Notes under the pieces: model-generated | What the model was told of the DNA's origin: nothing | Seen by the model: only the letters and a program-made list of their open reading frames with translations | Database searches by the model: none | Assembly: GCA_022508725.1 (NCBI GenBank) | Contig: JAFLUR010000001.1 | Coordinates: forward strand, 1 to 43,060 | DNA from: Oscillospiraceae bacterium | GTDB lineage: Bacteria > Bacillota > Clostridia > UBA1381 | Direction of reading: 5' to 3' | DNA length: 43,060 nucleotides | Shown: positions 41,234 through 43,060 of the stretch, piece by piece | How positions within the stretch are numbered: the first letter of the stretch is position 1 | How the letters are laid out: the number at the start of each line of letters is the position of its first letter | Translations under genes and position numbers: made by a program

Positions 41234-42889
41234 TCATTCAAGCTGCGCAAGCATTTTATCCTTTATTTCCGAAACATCCGTTTTCACGACTATTTCTTTG
41301 AGAGGCAGTATCATATCGGGAACGACCGAAAGTTCGTCAATGCCCATGGAAAGAAACATTCCGGTAAGCGATGTATCCGCCGCCATATCACCGCATATCC
41401 CCACCCGTATCCCATGCCTGTGCGCGTTATCCGCCGCAGTCTTTATAAGCCTTAAAACCGCCGTATTGCGGGCATCGCGGAAATCCTCCTCCGCGCTCAG
41501 CCGGTCGGACGCAAGGGTATACTGCGTAAGGTCGTTTGTGCCTATCGAAAAGAAATCGACCTCCTCCGCAAGCTTATCGCTTATTACTGCCGCCGCCGGA
41601 GTTTCTATCATTATCCCCATCTCAATATCCCCGCCGAACGGCACGCCCTCCTCCGCAAGCTCGCCGCACACCTCCGCGCATATTTCCTTTATTCTCCTTA
41701 TCTCGCTCACCGAGGTTATCATGGGGAACATGACCGCGATTTTTCCGTATGCGGCGGCGCGGTATATCGCCCTGAGCTGCGTTTTGAACATCGACGTTCT
41801 TGTCAGGCATATCCTTATCCCCCTCACGCCCAGCGCCGGATTTTCCTCCTCCGGCATATCAAAATAATCCGCTTTCTTATCCGCCCCCATGTCAACGGTC
41901 CTTATTACCACTCTTCTTCCCGCAGCCTTCACCGCGGCTCTTCTGTAAGCCTCAAACTGCTTTTCCTCCGACGGATATGTTTCGCTTTCAAGGTATATGA
42001 ATTCGCTTCTGAAAAGTCCCACGCCCATCGCGTCATTCGCGCAGACCGCCGTCATATCCTCGGGTGAACCGATATTCGCGCAAAGCATTATCTTCCTGCC
42101 GTCGCGCGTGACCGGCTTTACGCCTTTAAGCCTCCGGAAAAGCCGCCTGCTCTCATCCGCCTTTTGTTTTTTCCTGCGCATTTCAAGAACGGTATTCATA
42201 TCGGGGTCTATATAAACCCTTCCGGAAAATCCGTCCACTATCACATCGCAGCCGTTGTTTTCTTCTTTGATGATCCCCTCCGCCTCCACGACAGCCGGAA
42301 TTCCCATAGTGCGCGCAAGTATCGATGTATGAGAGCTTTCGCTGCCCTTTTCGGTCACAAACGCAAGTATATCCGATCTGTCAAGCTGCACCGTTTGGGA
42401 CGGGACCAGATCGTCCGCCCCTATGACCGCCGGTCCGCCCGGGCTTATGCTTTTTTTCTCCGCGCCCTCCAGCACCGATATTATTCTTTCCGACATATCG
42501 CGCACATCCGCGGCTCTTGCGCTCATATAGCTGTCCTCCATGGCGTCAAACATTTCGATAAATCCGTCCGCCGCCGCTGCCGCCGCGCCTTCGGCGCATA
42601 ATCCGCGGTCGGTTATGTTCGTTTTTACCGAATCAAGATAATACATATCCTCGATCATCATTTTGTGTATATCGAAAATCATCGCGTTTTCTTCACCGAC
42701 CTCGACGACCGCTTTTTTGTAAAGCTCATCAAGCTGACGCTTTGCCCGTTCCGCCGCCCGCTCGAAACGCTCCCATTCCCTCTCCGGATCGTCCGCTCTT
42801 TTGCGCTCCTTTCTTTCTTTTCTTTTTAATATCTCCAGTCTGCCGAACGCAATCCCGCCGCAGACACTTTTCCCCATTATCATAAGCAT
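41234..42889 (-). CDS. ptsI: PEP-protein phosphotransferase, PTS Enzyme I
   Basis: A protein of about 551 residues. The N-terminal phosphohistidine domain has the active-site His (about residue 187) in KGSESSHTSILAR. The helical HPr-binding insert spans about 25-140. The C-terminal PEP-binding TIM barrel has GVGLFRSEFIYLE, MGADKKADYF, GTNDLTQYTLASDR and the catalytic Cys in GICGDMAAD. It passes phosphate from PEP to HPr for sugar uptake. The start is uncertain: ATG 42887-42889 or the next ATGs four to six codons later fit family N-termini. A GTG at 42899 has an AAGGAG that is too close. No HPr or EII genes are in the window. Confidence 0.92.
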   Translation of the reverse strand: MLMIMGKSVCGGIAFGRLEILKRKERKERKRADDPEREWERFERAAERAKRQLDELYKKAVVEVGEENAMIFDIHKMMIEDMYYLDSVKTNITDRGLCAEGAAAAAADGFIEMFDAMEDSYMSARAADVRDMSERIISVLEGAEKKSISPGGPAVIGADDLVPSQTVQLDRSDILAFVTEKGSESSHTSILARTMGIPAVVEAEGIIKEENNGCDVIVDGFSGRVYIDPDMNTVLEMRRKKQKADESRRLFRRLKGVKPVTRDGRKIMLCANIGSPEDMTAVCANDAMGVGLFRSEFIYLESETYPSEEKQFEAYRRAAVKAAGRRVVIRTVDMGADKKADYFDMPEEENPALGVRGIRICLTRTSMFKTQLRAIYRAAAYGKIAVMFPMITSVSEIRRIKEICAEVCGELAEEGVPFGGDIEMGIMIETPAAAVISDKLAEEVDFFSIGTNDLTQYTLASDRLSAEEDFRDARNTAVLRLIKTAADNAHRHGIRVGICGDMAADTSLTGMFLSMGIDELSVVPDMILPLKEIVVKTDVSEIKDKMLAQLE

Positions 42890-43006
42890 GGCCTCAAACA
42901 CTGACTCCTTTCCCCAAACCGAACAAACGCGGAAATTTCCTCAAACGACCGGTTTAAAAAAATCTCCGCGGTCTTTGCGGTAATATTTTGACATTCAAAT
43001 TTTTCA

Positions 43007-43060
43007 GGGAAACACTGATTTAAAGGTAATCAAAAAATAATTTACGAAAAAATATACGCT
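43007..43060 (+). mobile_element. Family B element, copy 3, cut by the window end
   Basis: The last 54 bases begin GGGAAACACTGATTTAAAGG. From 43021 to the window end, 40 bases are identical to copy 1 (24888-24927 region). Only the left arm and part of the interior are visible. It lies upstream of the ptsI gene in the same orientation as copy 1. Confidence 0.75.

Overview
This window reads as chromosome of a Firmicute of class Clostridia, probably an anaerobic, plant-polysaccharide-using gut or rumen type. This rests on AGGAGG-type ribosome sites, TTGACA/TATAAT promoters, the nadK-argR-recN cluster, a lysine riboswitch, ferredoxin-dependent 2-oxoacid oxidoreductase genes, a flavodiiron protein, SLH-domain surface proteins and ATPase-less LplABC-type sugar importers. 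There are no rRNA or tRNA genes, no CRISPR array and no phage genes. The species is not identifiable from the sequence alone.

Left part (1-16760). A type IV pilus operon (pilT, pilC and a pilin cut off by the window edge) runs leftward from a strong promoter. Next is the leftward lysine/diaminopimelate operon asd-dapA-dapB. It is preceded by a promoter, an L-box lysine riboswitch and an intrinsic terminator. Then come a 2-oxoacid:ferredoxin oxidoreductase operon (P-loop ATPase, ferredoxin delta, alpha, beta and gamma subunits, small conserved protein), an RseC-like membrane protein, recN-argR-nadK, a flavodiiron protein, and a divergent U32-family gene.

Middle part (16800-26300). A rightward pair encodes an FAD-dependent oxidoreductase and a PMT/GT39-like membrane glycosyltransferase, likely for surface glycans. 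A leftward cytoplasmic GH2 enzyme follows. Next is a strongly promoted secreted protein of unknown family with three EWK...EA.YP repeats. It is followed by a secreted CE4 polysaccharide deacetylase lying between two inverted copies of a short mobile repeat.

Right part (26300-43060). All genes run leftward. In transcription order they are: a PEP-phosphotransferase (Enzyme I), a HAD phosphatase, an AraC-family regulator, two large SLH surface proteins, a GH105 unsaturated-glycuronyl hydrolase, two LplB/LplC-type permeases, their lipoprotein binding protein, and a small SLH protein. The simplest reading is a surface and uptake system for pectin or rhamnogalacturonan oligosaccharides. Tandem 21-bp-spaced sites next to the AraC gene sit where an activator would bind for the SLH operon.

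The most unusual layer is non-coding. At least three families of short palindromic, MITE-like elements occur here: A at 3785 and 15267; B at 24872, 26042 and 43007; C at 10582 with a remnant at 15199. B and C share a GGAAACACyGA-type end. A minimal hairpin made of the same ends sits inside the lysine riboswitch leader. One B copy carries a 44-bp tandem expansion.
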